This document shows positions 1 to 7,354 of a DNA stretch of 14,519 bases, in pieces. The position numbers and the translations under genes were made by a program. The notes beneath the pieces were generated by a model. It ran no database searches. It worked only from the letters and a program-made list of their open reading frames with translations, and was not told where the DNA came from. The first letter of the stretch is position 1. Each line of letters opens with the position of its first letter. Location: NCBI GenBank assembly GCA_017391545.1, contig JAFOYD010000153.1, positions 1 to 14,519 on the forward strand. The letters are read 5' to 3'. The DNA is from Lachnospiraceae bacterium (GTDB lineage Bacteria > Bacillota > Clostridia > Lachnospirales > Lachnospiraceae).

Positions 1-246
1 CAGCCTTTAGCAGCTACAGATACAGTTGACAAGTTCGATGTACTTGTAAATGTACGTGGTGGTGGCTATACAGGACAGGCTGGAGCAATCAGACATGGTA
101 TCTCAAGAGCTTTATTACAGGCAGATGCAGACTACAGACCAGTACTTAAGAAAGAAGGCTTCTTAACTCGTGATCCTCGTATGAAGGAGAGAAAGAAGTA
201 CGGTTTAAAGGCAGCTCGTCGTGCACCTCAGTTCTCAAAGAGATAA
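1..246 (+). CDS. rpsI: 30S ribosomal protein S9, C-terminal part (5' truncated by window edge)
   Basis: Frame 1 is open from the first base to a TAA at 244-246 and encodes the last 81 residues of ribosomal protein S9, a small-subunit protein whose C-terminal tail reaches the P-site tRNA. Diagnostic stretches are visible: the [20 protein letters not shown] core, the [19 protein letters not shown] segment and the terminal QFSKR, where the final Lys-Arg is the universal S9 ending. The start codon lies outside the window. In Firmicutes rpsI normally follows rplM (L13), which would lie just upstream. Codon use is biased to highly expressed codons (CGT, GGT, TTA), unlike the genes further along. 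A strong intrinsic terminator follows 37 bases after the stop, so this ends the ribosomal operon. Confidence 0.97.
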   Translation, partial: QPLAATDTVDKFDVLVNVRGGGYTGQAGAIRHGISRALLQADADYRPVLKKEGFLTRDPRMKERKKYGLKAARRAPQFSKR

Positions 247-283
247 TTTTTTACAATATTCAATTATTCATAAACAGCAGCTT

Positions 284-318
284 AAAGACCTCAAAGTTTT
301 GTGCTTTGAGGTCTTTTT
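284..318 (+). terminator. Intrinsic terminator of the rpsI operon
   Basis: A perfect 13-bp stem (AAAGACCTCAAAG at 284-296 with CTTTGAGGTCTTT at 304-316) closes a 7-base loop (297-303) and runs into five T residues (314-318). The A-rich left arm means it could also terminate weakly in the opposite direction. It lies 37 bases after the rpsI stop. Confidence 0.93.
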
Positions 319-334
319 ACGCTGAAAAAAATAT

Positions 335-363
335 TTGCAATTCGAACAAATGTGTGATAAGAT
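335..363 (+). promoter_or_regulatory. Possible sigma-A promoter for the radical SAM gene
   Basis: TTGCAA (335-340) and TAAGAT (358-363) are separated by 17 bases; each matches 4 of 6 positions of the sigma-A consensus. It is the best pair in the gap between the rpsI terminator and the radical SAM gene, and would put the transcript start near 370. The match is only moderate. A LexA-like site (343-356) falls in its spacer. Confidence 0.4.
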
Positions 364-395
364 AGAAACGAACAAAGATTTGGAAAATTTGTTCG
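343..395. promoter_or_regulatory. Cluster of CGAACAAA half sites, possible LexA (SOS) operators
   Basis: The octamer CGAACAAA occurs at 343-350 and 369-376 and inverted at 388-395; a further GAACAAA lies at 463-469. Read as Firmicutes LexA boxes (core CGAAC-N4-GTTCG), the sites at 343-356 and 369-382 each have a perfect left half and a 3-of-5 right half; 382-395 has a perfect right half. The first sits between the candidate -35 and -10, and the second just after the -10. LexA control is inference: the repetition is directly visible, but no single site is a full palindrome. Confidence 0.42.
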
Positions 396-408
396 CTTCT
401 ATCTTTTT
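359..408 (+). repeat. Long inverted repeat with T tract (operator or back-up terminator)
   Basis: An 18-bp inverted repeat with a single mismatch (359-376 against 388-405) encloses 11 bases (377-387) and is followed by T residues to 408. As RNA it would be a strong rho-independent terminator for read-through from rpsI. As DNA it places the second and third CGAACAAA motifs head to head. If the promoter at 335-363 is used, transcription would start inside the left arm, so the hairpin would not form in that transcript; this favours an operator role or a second rpsI terminator. Confidence 0.6.
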
Positions 409-422
409 ATAGGAAATTGCAG

Positions 423-463
423 CAGCGTAAAAATTGGATGAGCTGGCATCCGTTTTTTCGCTG
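423..463 (+). other. Leader hairpin upstream of the radical SAM gene
   Basis: CAGCG (423-427) pairs with CGCTG (459-463), an A5/T5 segment continues the stem, and GGATG (436-440) pairs with CATCC (447-451) around a 6-base loop. The inner hairpin is followed by a GTTTTTT run (452-458), so it could act as a weak terminator or attenuator that the outer pairing would mask. It ends 17 bases before the start codon. The function is not known. Confidence 0.4.
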
Positions 464-480
464 AACAAACAAAAGGGACT

Positions 481-1884
481 ATGAGTATGAATCATATCGT
501 TGAGAGTACGACCTGCAGTAAGGTCATGAATAAAAAAGAGAATATAGAACTGCATACAGCTAATACGCAGACGATTATGGATAAGCTTGCGATTTTGACA
601 GACGCTGCCAAATATGATGTGGCCTGCACCAGTTCCGGAGTTGACAGGAAGGGAAATGGCAAAGATATGGGAAACTGCATAGCTGCTGGAATCTGCCATA
701 GCTTTTCGGCAGATGGCAGATGCATCTCGTTGTTAAAGATACTGATGTCAAATGAGTGCGCCTATGACTGTAAGTATTGCGTAAACCGCAGAAGCAATGA
801 TGTGCCGAGGGCAACCTTCACACCGGATGAGATTTGCGAGCTGACGATGAATTTCTATAAGAGAAATTATATTGAAGGACTGTTTTTGAGTTCTGGTATT
901 ATCAATAATCCAACATATACAATGGAGCTGATTTATCAGACCCTTTACAAGCTTAGAAATGTATATCGTTTTCGCGGTTATGTACATGTGAAGGGGATAC
1001 CGGGGACGGATCCGATGCTCATACAGCAGATTGGCTATCTGACAGACAGGATGAGTGTCAATCTGGAGCTTCCTACGGCAGAGGGGCTTGAGAAACTTGC
1101 GCCCAACAAACATAGAAAGACAATTCTCACACCGATGAGACAGATTCAGAATGGCATTGTCCAGGGAAAGCAGGAGCTGGCACTCTATAAAAATGCTCCT
1201 TCGTTTGTGCCGGCAGGACAATCGACACAGATGATTATTGGTGCAACACCGGAGAGTGATTATCAGATCATGTCAGTAGCGGAGGGACTATATGATAAGT
1301 TTGGCATGAAGCGAGTATTTTATTCAGCCTACGTGGGGGTTAATGAGGATAAGGCGTTGCCATCCGTACACACAGCTTCTCCTCTTTTGCGTGAGCACAG
1401 GCTTTATCAGGCAGACTGGCTTCTTCGTTTCTACCATTTCCGCGTGGAAGAACTGCTCAATGAGAAGCATCAGAATTTCAATATCCTGCTGGATCCCAAG
1501 TGTGACTGGGCACTGCAGCACCTGGAGCAGTTTCCGGTCGAAATCAACAGGGCAGATTATCAGACACTTCTACGCGTGCCGGGAATCGGTGTAAAGAGTG
1601 CTCAGCGCATCTGTAAGGCAAGACGAAGCGGAACTTTGAACTTTGATCATCTAAAGAAAATCGGGGTGGTTTTAAAGCGGGCGCTTTATTTTATTACCTG
1701 CAATGGGAAAATGATGTACAATACCAAAATAGAAGAGAATTATATTACAAGAAACCTTCTGGCAGAGCATGAAAAGCTTCCGTTTGATAGGGATGGCATG
1801 ACATACAGGCAGTTGTCGTTATTTGATGATGCACAGGAGAATGTAGATCTCTTTGGAGGAAATAAAATCATGATGACAGGCTGA
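481..1884 (+). CDS. Putative DNA modification/repair radical SAM protein (TIGR03916-like)
   Basis: Uncharacterised member of the radical SAM family that is systematically paired with a DUF4130-type protein, sometimes fused to uracil-DNA glycosylase, and therefore thought to act in DNA repair or modification. Visible features: the [4Fe-4S]-binding CX3CX2C at Cys93, Cys97 and Cys100; further cysteines at 49, 66, 72 and 81 before it; the AGQSTQMIIGATPESDYQ segment in the radical SAM domain; a DNA-binding helix-hairpin-helix near residues 361-376 (LLRVPGIGVKSAQ). A C-terminal QLSLF at 444-448 matches the consensus beta-clamp binding pentapeptide. The length is 467 aa against about 400-430 for the family; the first ~32 residues look like an extension before the family-like start at Met33 (577). 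The AGGG at 474-477 fits ATG 487 (spacing 9) better than ATG 481 (spacing 3). The substrate is unknown. The next gene follows after 56 bases and is probably co-transcribed. Confidence 0.88.
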   Translation: MSMNHIVESTTCSKVMNKKENIELHTANTQTIMDKLAILTDAAKYDVACTSSGVDRKGNGKDMGNCIAAGICHSFSADGRCISLLKILMSNECAYDCKYCVNRRSNDVPRATFTPDEICELTMNFYKRNYIEGLFLSSGIINNPTYTMELIYQTLYKLRNVYRFRGYVHVKGIPGTDPMLIQQIGYLTDRMSVNLELPTAEGLEKLAPNKHRKTILTPMRQIQNGIVQGKQELALYKNAPSFVPAGQSTQMIIGATPESDYQIMSVAEGLYDKFGMKRVFYSAYVGVNEDKALPSVHTASPLLREHRLYQADWLLRFYHFRVEELLNEKHQNFNILLDPKCDWALQHLEQFPVEINRADYQTLLRVPGIGVKSAQRICKARRSGTLNFDHLKKIGVVLKRALYFITCNGKMMYNTKIEENYITRNLLAEHEKLPFDRDGMTYRQLSLFDDAQENVDLFGGNKIMMTG

Positions 1885-1940
1885 TGTTAGCAGTTCCCTG
1901 TGAAAGTGATTTATATAATTCGAATTAGAAAGGATAGGAT

Positions 1941-2723
1941 ATGGAGGAGTATGTATTAATTTGTGAGGATAGCATGGATGGGATCCTTACAGGTGTGTAT
2001 GAGGCATATCAGTTCAAAAAGAACAGGTCAATCGAAAGTCATGACAGGATACATCTGGCAACAAGCGAGCCGGACGTATACAGATTCTTTACAGAGTATC
2101 ATAGAATCGGCACAGATCATACAAAGGCAGAAAAGGTGACAGATACGATTATCAGACAGCTGGGTGATGAGAGCTATTATAGACTAAGTATGACAATGGT
2201 ATCCTGTTTTGAGGATAAAGCAGATGCTGTATATCATACGATTGTTCTGGGACTTTCTACGCATGACAGGAATATTACAGACAGACTTCAGGATGACTAT
2301 GTCCATCGTGCTTTTCGGTATGGGAGAGCTGCGAACAATGAGCTAAATCGTTTGCGAGAATTTTTGCGTTTCTCGGAGCTTCAAAATGGTATGCTGTATG
2401 CAAAAATAGATGCTAAGCATTATATACTGCCATTTTTGATGCCACATTTTGCAGACAGGCTTCCTGCGGAGAATTTTGTCATATATGATGAGCATGCTGA
2501 TCTTTTCGGACTGCATCCAAGCTTTAAACAGTGGTATATCCTGCAAGGCGTGGAATTTGATGAGGGAAGACTTCAGTTTTCAGAGACAGAGGAGGCATAT
2601 CAGGAATTGTTTCGATGCTTTTGTGATAGTATTGCGATTGAAGCGCGCATCAATCCAAAGTTGCAGATGAACATGCTGCCACTGCGGTTCCGGCCTAATA
2701 TGACGGAATTCAAGCAGGGCTGA
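1941..2723 (+). CDS. Probable DNA metabolism protein, TIGR03915 / DUF4130 family
   Basis: A 260-residue partner of the preceding radical SAM gene. The central part (residues ~135-190) carries the DUF4130 signature: LREFLRFSEL, then a segment like MLYAKIDAKHYILPFL, then the PHFADRLPAENFVIYDEH block. The C-terminus LPLRFRPNMTEF matches the usual family ending. In other genomes this domain is either alone, as here, or fused to a uracil-DNA-glycosylase domain; no such domain is present, and the protein stops right after the DUF4130 part. That is the only reason to expect a DNA repair role; its biochemical activity has not been established. AGGATAGG at 1931-1938 precedes the ATG. No membrane segment or signal peptide. 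The downstream gap begins directly with the valS promoter, so this closes a two-gene unit. Confidence 0.85.
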   Translation: MEEYVLICEDSMDGILTGVYEAYQFKKNRSIESHDRIHLATSEPDVYRFFTEYHRIGTDHTKAEKVTDTIIRQLGDESYYRLSMTMVSCFEDKADAVYHTIVLGLSTHDRNITDRLQDDYVHRAFRYGRAANNELNRLREFLRFSELQNGMLYAKIDAKHYILPFLMPHFADRLPAENFVIYDEHADLFGLHPSFKQWYILQGVEFDEGRLQFSETEEAYQELFRCFCDSIAIEARINPKLQMNMLPLRFRPNMTEFKQG

Positions 2724-2752
2724 ACGCAAAAACGCAAAAATGAAATAATTTC

Positions 2753-2781
2753 TTGACATTTTAGAACTTATTTTATACTAT
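2753..2781 (+). promoter_or_regulatory. Sigma-A promoter of the T-box/valS transcript
   Basis: A perfect TTGACA (2753-2758) is followed by TATACT (2774-2779, 15-base spacer, 5 of 6 matches) or, in register, TACTAT (2776-2781, 17-base spacer, 4 of 6). The surrounding sequence is very A/T-rich. Transcription would begin around 2786-2790, just upstream of T-box Stem I. Confidence 0.8.
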
Positions 2782-2789
2782 TATTTATT

Positions 2790-3120
2790 ATAACAAATAG
2801 TAAAAGGTAGTGCCAAAGAGGAGTATCTGTTAGCCCCTTCGCAGAGAGAGAAATTCTGACATATTCAATTGATTGATACTGTCAGGCTGTGAGATTTCTT
2901 GAAGGAAGAAATGGAGAAGGTAGCTTTGAAACCGGAAGTCTGAAACGCTTTTGGCTTTTGCATCGTATGCAGAGTAGGATTTCACGTTTTGCCCACGTTA
3001 CAGGGCAGGATTCTGATGGGAATCTGCTGAGGATGCATCAAGGATGCATTGAACAAAGGTGGTACCGCGTTAATACGCCCTTTGCTGTAGGAAAATACAG
3101 TAAAGGGCTTTTGTTTTGTT
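2790..3120 (+). ncRNA. T-box riboswitch (valine), with antiterminator and terminator
   Basis: Leader RNA that senses uncharged tRNA-Val and controls valS by transcription antitermination. The T-box core TGGTACCGCG lies at 3060-3069. The antiterminator is complete: AAAGG 3055-3059 pairs with CCTTT 3079-3083 and GCG 3067-3069 with CGC 3076-3078, leaving the 7-base bulge TGGTACC (3060-3066) that pairs with the tRNA NCCA end. In Stem I, CAAAG 2814-2818 pairs with CTTTG 2924-2928 around a specifier loop (AGGAGTA 2819-2825 opposite AGGTAG 2918-2923). An AGAGAG bulge (2843-2848) and an apical stem CTGACA/TGTCAG (2856-2861/2880-2885) are also visible. The specifier is most likely GTA (Val) at 2920-2922, agreeing with the downstream gene. 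The specifier is the least certain part; GTC at 2938-2940 lies outside the expected loop. Confidence 0.93.
3077..3120 (+). terminator. Regulated terminator of the valS T-box
   Basis: A 13-bp stem with one G-T wobble (3077-3089 with 3096-3108, GCCCTTT against AAAGGGC at the base) and a 6-base loop, followed by TTTTGTTTTGTT (3109-3120). Its left arm shares CGCCCTTT with the antiterminator, so the two structures are mutually exclusive. Confidence 0.92.
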
Positions 3121-3140
3121 ATTATGAATCATTATGAATC
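3121..3140 (+). repeat. Tandem duplication of a 10-mer ahead of valS
   Basis: ATTATGAATC occurs twice in immediate succession (3121-3130 and 3131-3140) and is followed by a partial third copy (ATTA). It sits between the T-box terminator and the valS ribosome binding site and most likely reflects slippage; no function is evident. Confidence 0.6.
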
Positions 3141-3161
3141 ATTACAGAAAGGATGGAAAAA

Positions 3162-5816
3162 ATGAGCAAGGAATTAGCAAAGACTTATGATCCACATGGT
3201 CTGGAAGACAGAATTTACCAGAAGTGGCTCGACAAAAAATATTTTCATGCGGAGGTAGATCGGAGTAAGAAACCGTTTACGATCGTGATTCCACCTCCAA
3301 ACATCACAGGACAGCTTCACATGGGACATGCGCTAGACAATACCATGCAGGATATCCTGATTCGCTTTAAGAGAATGCAGGGATATAATACACTCTGGCA
3401 GCCGGGAACGGACCATGCAAGTATTGCGACTGAGGTAAAGATTATCCAGAAATTAAAGGAAGAGGGCATCGATAAGCATGACCTCGGCAGAGAGAAGTTT
3501 CTGGAACGCGCATGGGACTGGAAAAAGGAGTACGGAGGACGTATTATCAGCCAGCTCAAAAAGCTTGGCTCTTCATGTGACTGGGACAGAGAGCGTTTTA
3601 CGATGGACGAGGGATGCAATAAGGCAGTTACTGAGGTATTCTGTAAGATGCATGAGAAAGGCTACATCTACAAAGGAGCCCGCATGATCAACTGGTGTCC
3701 AGTATGTAATACTTCAATCTCTGACGCAGAAGTTGAGTATGAGGAGCAGGCAGGACATTTCTGGCATATCAAGTATCCTATTTTAAACGATGACGGAACA
3801 GAATCAGGAGAGTATCTGACCTTTGCTACGACAAGACCGGAGACAATGCTTGGTGATACAGCGGTAGCCATTCACCCTGATGACGAGAGATATACGCACC
3901 TGAAAGGCAAGAAGCTGATGCTTCCACTGATGAATCGTGAGATTCCGGTCGTAGAGGATACGTATGTTGATATGGAGTTTGGTACCGGTGTTGTAAAGAT
4001 CACTCCTGCACATGATCCGAATGACTTTGAGGTAGGAAAGAGACACAATCTTCCGATCATTAACATTATGAATGATGATGCGACCATCAATGAGAATGGC
4101 GGAAAGTATGCAGGCATGGACCGCTATGAGGCCAGAAAGGCAATCGTAGAAGAGCTTGATCAGATGGGATTGCTTGTCAAGATTGAGGATTACAGCCACA
4201 ATGTAGGTACACATGACCGTTGTAAGACGACCATCGAGCCTTTGGTGAAACAGCAGTGGTTTGTAAAGATGGATGAGTTGATTAAGCCTGCTGTTGAAGC
4301 TGTAAAAAATGGTGAAATCAAACTGATTCCTGAAAGAATGGACAAGACTTACTTTAACTGGACAGACAATATCAAGGATTGGTGTATCTCAAGACAGCTC
4401 TGGTGGGGACACAGGATTCCAGCTTATTATTGTGATGAGTGTGGTGAGATCGTGGTAGCAAAGAGTATGCCTGAGGTTTGTCCGAAGTGCGGCTGTAAGC
4501 ATTTCACACAGGATCCGGATACACTTGATACATGGTTTTCATCTGCACTTTGGCCGTTCTCGACACTTGGATGGCCGGACAAGACAGAGGAACTGGAGTA
4601 TTTCTATCCGACAGATGTACTTGTTACGGGATATGATATTATTTTCTTCTGGGTTATCCGAATGATTTTCTCAGGTTATGAGCATATGAATGAGAAACCA
4701 TTTAAGACCGTTCTTTTCCATGGTCTGGTACGTGACTCACAGGGAAGAAAGATGTCAAAGTCACTTGGCAATGGTATCGATCCATTGGAGGTCATCGAGC
4801 AGTACGGTGCGGATGCGCTCAGAATGACACTGATCACAGGAAATGCACCAGGAAATGATATGCGATTCTATTATGAGCGCGTTGAGGCGAACAGAAACTT
4901 TGCGAATAAAGTATGGAATGCTTCCCGCTTTATCATGATGAATATGGAGGGCAAGGAAATTACAGATGCATCTGATTCCTTGGAGCCTGTAGATCGTTGG
5001 ATCATATCAAAGCTCAACAGTCTTGTAAAAGAAGTAACTGACAACATGGAGAATTTTGAGCTTGGTATTGCGGTTCAGAAAATTTATGATTTTATATGGG
5101 ATGAGTTCTGCGACTGGTATATCGAGATGGTAAAGCCAAGACTTTACAATTCAGACAACGCAGCTTCTCAGAATGCAGCACTCTGGACATTAAAGACGGT
5201 ATTGATCGATGCACTTAAGCTTCTTCATCCATATATGCCGTTCATCACAGAGGAGATTTTCTGTACAATCCAGTCAGAGGAGGAATCCATCATGATTTCC
5301 AAGTGGCCGGAATACACAGAAGCAAGAAATTTTGCTAAGGATGAAAAGGATATTGAAATTATTAAGGAAGCAGTTCGCGGTATCAGAAATGTAAGAACAG
5401 AGATGAATGTAGCTCCTTCCAAAAAAGCGCATGTATTTGTTGTTTCCGAGAATGCTGATATCAGAAATACCTTTGAGGAGGGAAGACTTTTCTTTGCATC
5501 GCTTGCGTATGCATCAGAGGTCTCGATCCAAAGCGATAAAAACGGTATTGCAGATGATGCAGTGTCAGTAGTGATTGCCAATGCCAATATCTATATTCCT
5601 TTTGCTGAATTAGTTGATATCAGCCAGGAAATTGAGCGTCTTGAGAAGGAAGAAAAGCGCCTGGATGGCGAGCTTGCGCGCGTTAACGGCATGCTTAATA
5701 ACGAGAAGTTCATGTCAAAGGCTCCAGAGGCAAAGATCGCTGAAGAAAGGGAAAAATTGACGAAATATACACAAATGAAAGAACAAGTTGTAGAACGACT
5801 TGCACAATTGAGGTAA
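3162..5816 (+). CDS. valS: Valyl-tRNA synthetase
   Basis: Class I aminoacyl-tRNA synthetase that charges tRNA-Val with valine in the cytoplasm. Domains in order: Rossmann catalytic core with PPPNITG and HMGH (residues 53-56); the CP1 editing domain with [17 protein letters not shown], which hydrolyses Thr-tRNA-Val; a four-cysteine zinc-binding module at Cys424, Cys427, Cys440 and Cys443; KMSKS at 530-534; an anticodon-binding domain; and a C-terminal coiled coil (about the last 65 residues, rich in E/K/R/L) typical of ValRS. The 884-residue length is normal. The in-frame ATG at 3153 abuts the AGAAAGG (3146-3152) with no spacing, whereas ATG 3162 lies 9 bases from it and gives the usual [11 protein letters not shown] start, so 3162 is preferred. 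Expression is controlled by the upstream valine T-box. Confidence 0.97.
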   Translation: MSKELAKTYDPHGLEDRIYQKWLDKKYFHAEVDRSKKPFTIVIPPPNITGQLHMGHALDNTMQDILIRFKRMQGYNTLWQPGTDHASIATEVKIIQKLKEEGIDKHDLGREKFLERAWDWKKEYGGRIISQLKKLGSSCDWDRERFTMDEGCNKAVTEVFCKMHEKGYIYKGARMINWCPVCNTSISDAEVEYEEQAGHFWHIKYPILNDDGTESGEYLTFATTRPETMLGDTAVAIHPDDERYTHLKGKKLMLPLMNREIPVVEDTYVDMEFGTGVVKITPAHDPNDFEVGKRHNLPIINIMNDDATINENGGKYAGMDRYEARKAIVEELDQMGLLVKIEDYSHNVGTHDRCKTTIEPLVKQQWFVKMDELIKPAVEAVKNGEIKLIPERMDKTYFNWTDNIKDWCISRQLWWGHRIPAYYCDECGEIVVAKSMPEVCPKCGCKHFTQDPDTLDTWFSSALWPFSTLGWPDKTEELEYFYPTDVLVTGYDIIFFWVIRMIFSGYEHMNEKPFKTVLFHGLVRDSQGRKMSKSLGNGIDPLEVIEQYGADALRMTLITGNAPGNDMRFYYERVEANRNFANKVWNASRFIMMNMEGKEITDASDSLEPVDRWIISKLNSLVKEVTDNMENFELGIAVQKIYDFIWDEFCDWYIEMVKPRLYNSDNAASQNAALWTLKTVLIDALKLLHPYMPFITEEIFCTIQSEEESIMISKWPEYTEARNFAKDEKDIEIIKEAVRGIRNVRTEMNVAPSKKAHVFVVSENADIRNTFEEGRLFFASLAYASEVSIQSDKNGIADDAVSVVIANANIYIPFAELVDISQEIERLEKEEKRLDGELARVNGMLNNEKFMSKAPEAKIAEEREKLTKYTQMKEQVVERLAQLR

Positions 5817-5829
5817 ATAGTGGTACAAT
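5800..5829 (+). promoter_or_regulatory. Extended -10 sigma-A promoter for the FapA-family gene
   Basis: TTGCAC (5800-5805) and TACAAT (5824-5829) are separated by 18 bases, and TGG immediately before the -10 supplies the extended -10 TGn. The -35 lies inside the last codons of valS and the -10 just after its stop. Transcription would start near 5836, about 38 bases before the ATG. Confidence 0.65.
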
Positions 5830-5873
5830 AGAAGACATGAGAGGGCGCACTTTGCCTTCGCGGAGGTGAGTAA

Positions 5874-7259
5874 ATGATTAATGTCAAATCTTATGTCAGA
5901 ATAACTGAGGATAAAACAGAAGCATGGCTTTATTTATGTGCACCTGAAGATGGCACAAAATACGAAAAATCTGAGATTATGAGATATCTACAGCTTAATG
6001 GGGTAATGGCAGGTATCAATGAATCACATGTCGCGGCGATGTGCAAAAAGCAGATCTATGAGCGTGAGGTAAAGGTAGCGGCCAGCGAAAAAGGAGACCC
6101 CGGAAGTGAAGGTCGGTTTGAGTTCTTTTTTAACACTGAGAAACCAAAGCCTGAGATTCGCAAGGATGGTACGGTAGACTACAGAAGTATGAGTCTGGTG
6201 CAGAATGTCGAGGAAGGACAATTGCTGGCAATCTATCATCCGGCTGTGCAGGGTACGTCCGGAAGGGACGTGACAGGTGCTTTTGAAAAGGCAAATATGT
6301 ATAAAGATCTTCGGCCACTTACAGGGAAAGGTATCAGTAATGCGGATGATCCTAATAAGTATTATGCAGCAAAGTCGGGCAAGGTAGAGTATGATGGCGA
6401 TAATAAGCTGTCAATCGTTGAAGTTTATGAAGTACAAGGCGGCTGTGATTATGCGAACAACGCACTGGTTGATTTTAATGGAGACGTTATCATACATGGC
6501 AACGTAGAGGCCGGTGTGACGATCAGGGCTGGAAAAAGCTTAACAGTGGAGGGCGTTGTTGAGTCTGCGAGTATCACTGCCGGTGGCGATGTCTGCCTGA
6601 AGCGTGGCATGCAGGGTGCTGGCAAGGGGACGATTGTTGCCGGTGGCGATATCTTCACAGAGTTTCTCGAATATGCCAATGTCAAAGCAGGAGGAAATAT
6701 TCAGTCAAATGTTATTTTGAATTCCAGGGTAAGTGCGGGTGATCGTGTCACTCTTACGGGGAAGAAAGGACTGATTGCGGGAGGAAGTGTCCATGCCATG
6801 CTGGGTGTGAGCTGCCAGAATGTCGGAAATCAATCCGAGATCAAAACAGGAATCCATGTAGGTGTTCTGCCAGAGACGATGGAAAAGCGTATTGCAGTAA
6901 ATGAAGAATACAGTAAGCTAAATCAGGAGCTTGAAGAGATTGTTGCCGGAATGGCAAAAATCCTGCGTGTCAGACAACAGACAGGAGAACTCAGTGAACA
7001 GCTTCAGAATCATCTTAGTGTCCTTAAGACAAGAAAGGATGAAGTGTATCAAAAGTGTATGGCAGTTAAAAAGCGTGCTGACGATATTGAAAATATGGTG
7101 CTTAAGTCCAGAGAGGCTAAAATCAAGGTAAGTGGTAATATTTTCAAGGGAACCGTGATCAGTATCGATGATCATCAGATCGTTGTGAACCGTGATACAA
7201 GTTTTATGGAGTATTCGTCACAGAACGGCATTATTGTAGGAACCGTAATTGTCATATAG
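5874..7259 (+). CDS. FapA (Flagellar Assembly Protein A)/DUF342 family protein
   Basis: Protein of 461 residues recognisable as the FapA/DUF342 family by its layout: an N-terminal alpha/beta domain (about 1-115), then a repetitive right-handed beta-helix (about 190-325) built of short turns such as NGDVIIHGNVEAGVTIRAGK, ITAGGDVCLKRGMQGAGKG and GGNIQSNVILNSRVSAGD, then a charged coiled coil (about 340-410) and a small C-terminal beta domain ending GIIVGTVIVI. It has no signal peptide or membrane segment, so it is cytoplasmic. Family members are linked to cell-surface or motility control in some bacteria, but the biochemical role is not established; the name comes from family assignment and is not proof of a flagellar role here. 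A strong GGAGGTGAG (5862-5870) precedes the ATG. It has its own promoter and a hairpin after its stop, so it looks monocistronic. Confidence 0.85.
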   Translation: MINVKSYVRITEDKTEAWLYLCAPEDGTKYEKSEIMRYLQLNGVMAGINESHVAAMCKKQIYEREVKVAASEKGDPGSEGRFEFFFNTEKPKPEIRKDGTVDYRSMSLVQNVEEGQLLAIYHPAVQGTSGRDVTGAFEKANMYKDLRPLTGKGISNADDPNKYYAAKSGKVEYDGDNKLSIVEVYEVQGGCDYANNALVDFNGDVIIHGNVEAGVTIRAGKSLTVEGVVESASITAGGDVCLKRGMQGAGKGTIVAGGDIFTEFLEYANVKAGGNIQSNVILNSRVSAGDRVTLTGKKGLIAGGSVHAMLGVSCQNVGNQSEIKTGIHVGVLPETMEKRIAVNEEYSKLNQELEEIVAGMAKILRVRQQTGELSEQLQNHLSVLKTRKDEVYQKCMAVKKRADDIENMVLKSREAKIKVSGNIFKGTVISIDDHQIVVNRDTSFMEYSSQNGIIVGTVIVI

Positions 7260-7262
7260 GCC

Positions 7263-7297
7263 AAAAGGGTTTGCAGACAACTGTGAACCCTTTTCCT
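7263..7297 (+). terminator. Hairpin terminator after the FapA-family gene
   Basis: AAAAGGGTT (7263-7271) pairs with AACCCTTTT (7286-7294). The stem continues through two wobble pairs and GCA..., with CAG (7274-7276) against CTG (7281-7283), closing a 4-base loop (7277-7280). The T tract is short (TTTTCCTT), so termination may be partial; folC lies about 60 bases further on and shows no obvious promoter of its own. Confidence 0.7.
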
Positions 7298-7354
7298 TGC
7301 TTTATAGGAAATTACAGGTAATTGAAAAGTTGCGGGAGAGGTAAAGGAACGCAT

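Noticed and set aside
748..1221. 157-residue - strand ORF opposite the radical SAM gene
   Set aside because: It overlaps the conserved radical SAM motifs on the other strand, has no ribosome binding site and shows no protein-like domain.
2889..3137. 82-residue + strand ORF between the DUF4130 gene and valS
   Set aside because: It lies entirely within the T-box riboswitch, crossing Stem I, the antiterminator and the terminator; its protein has no recognisable features and no ribosome binding site.
3121..3140. Two tandem ATTATGAATC copies as a possible regulatory iteron
   Set aside because: Only two copies of a short A/T-rich unit located after the T-box terminator; simple slippage explains it and no binding protein is suggested.
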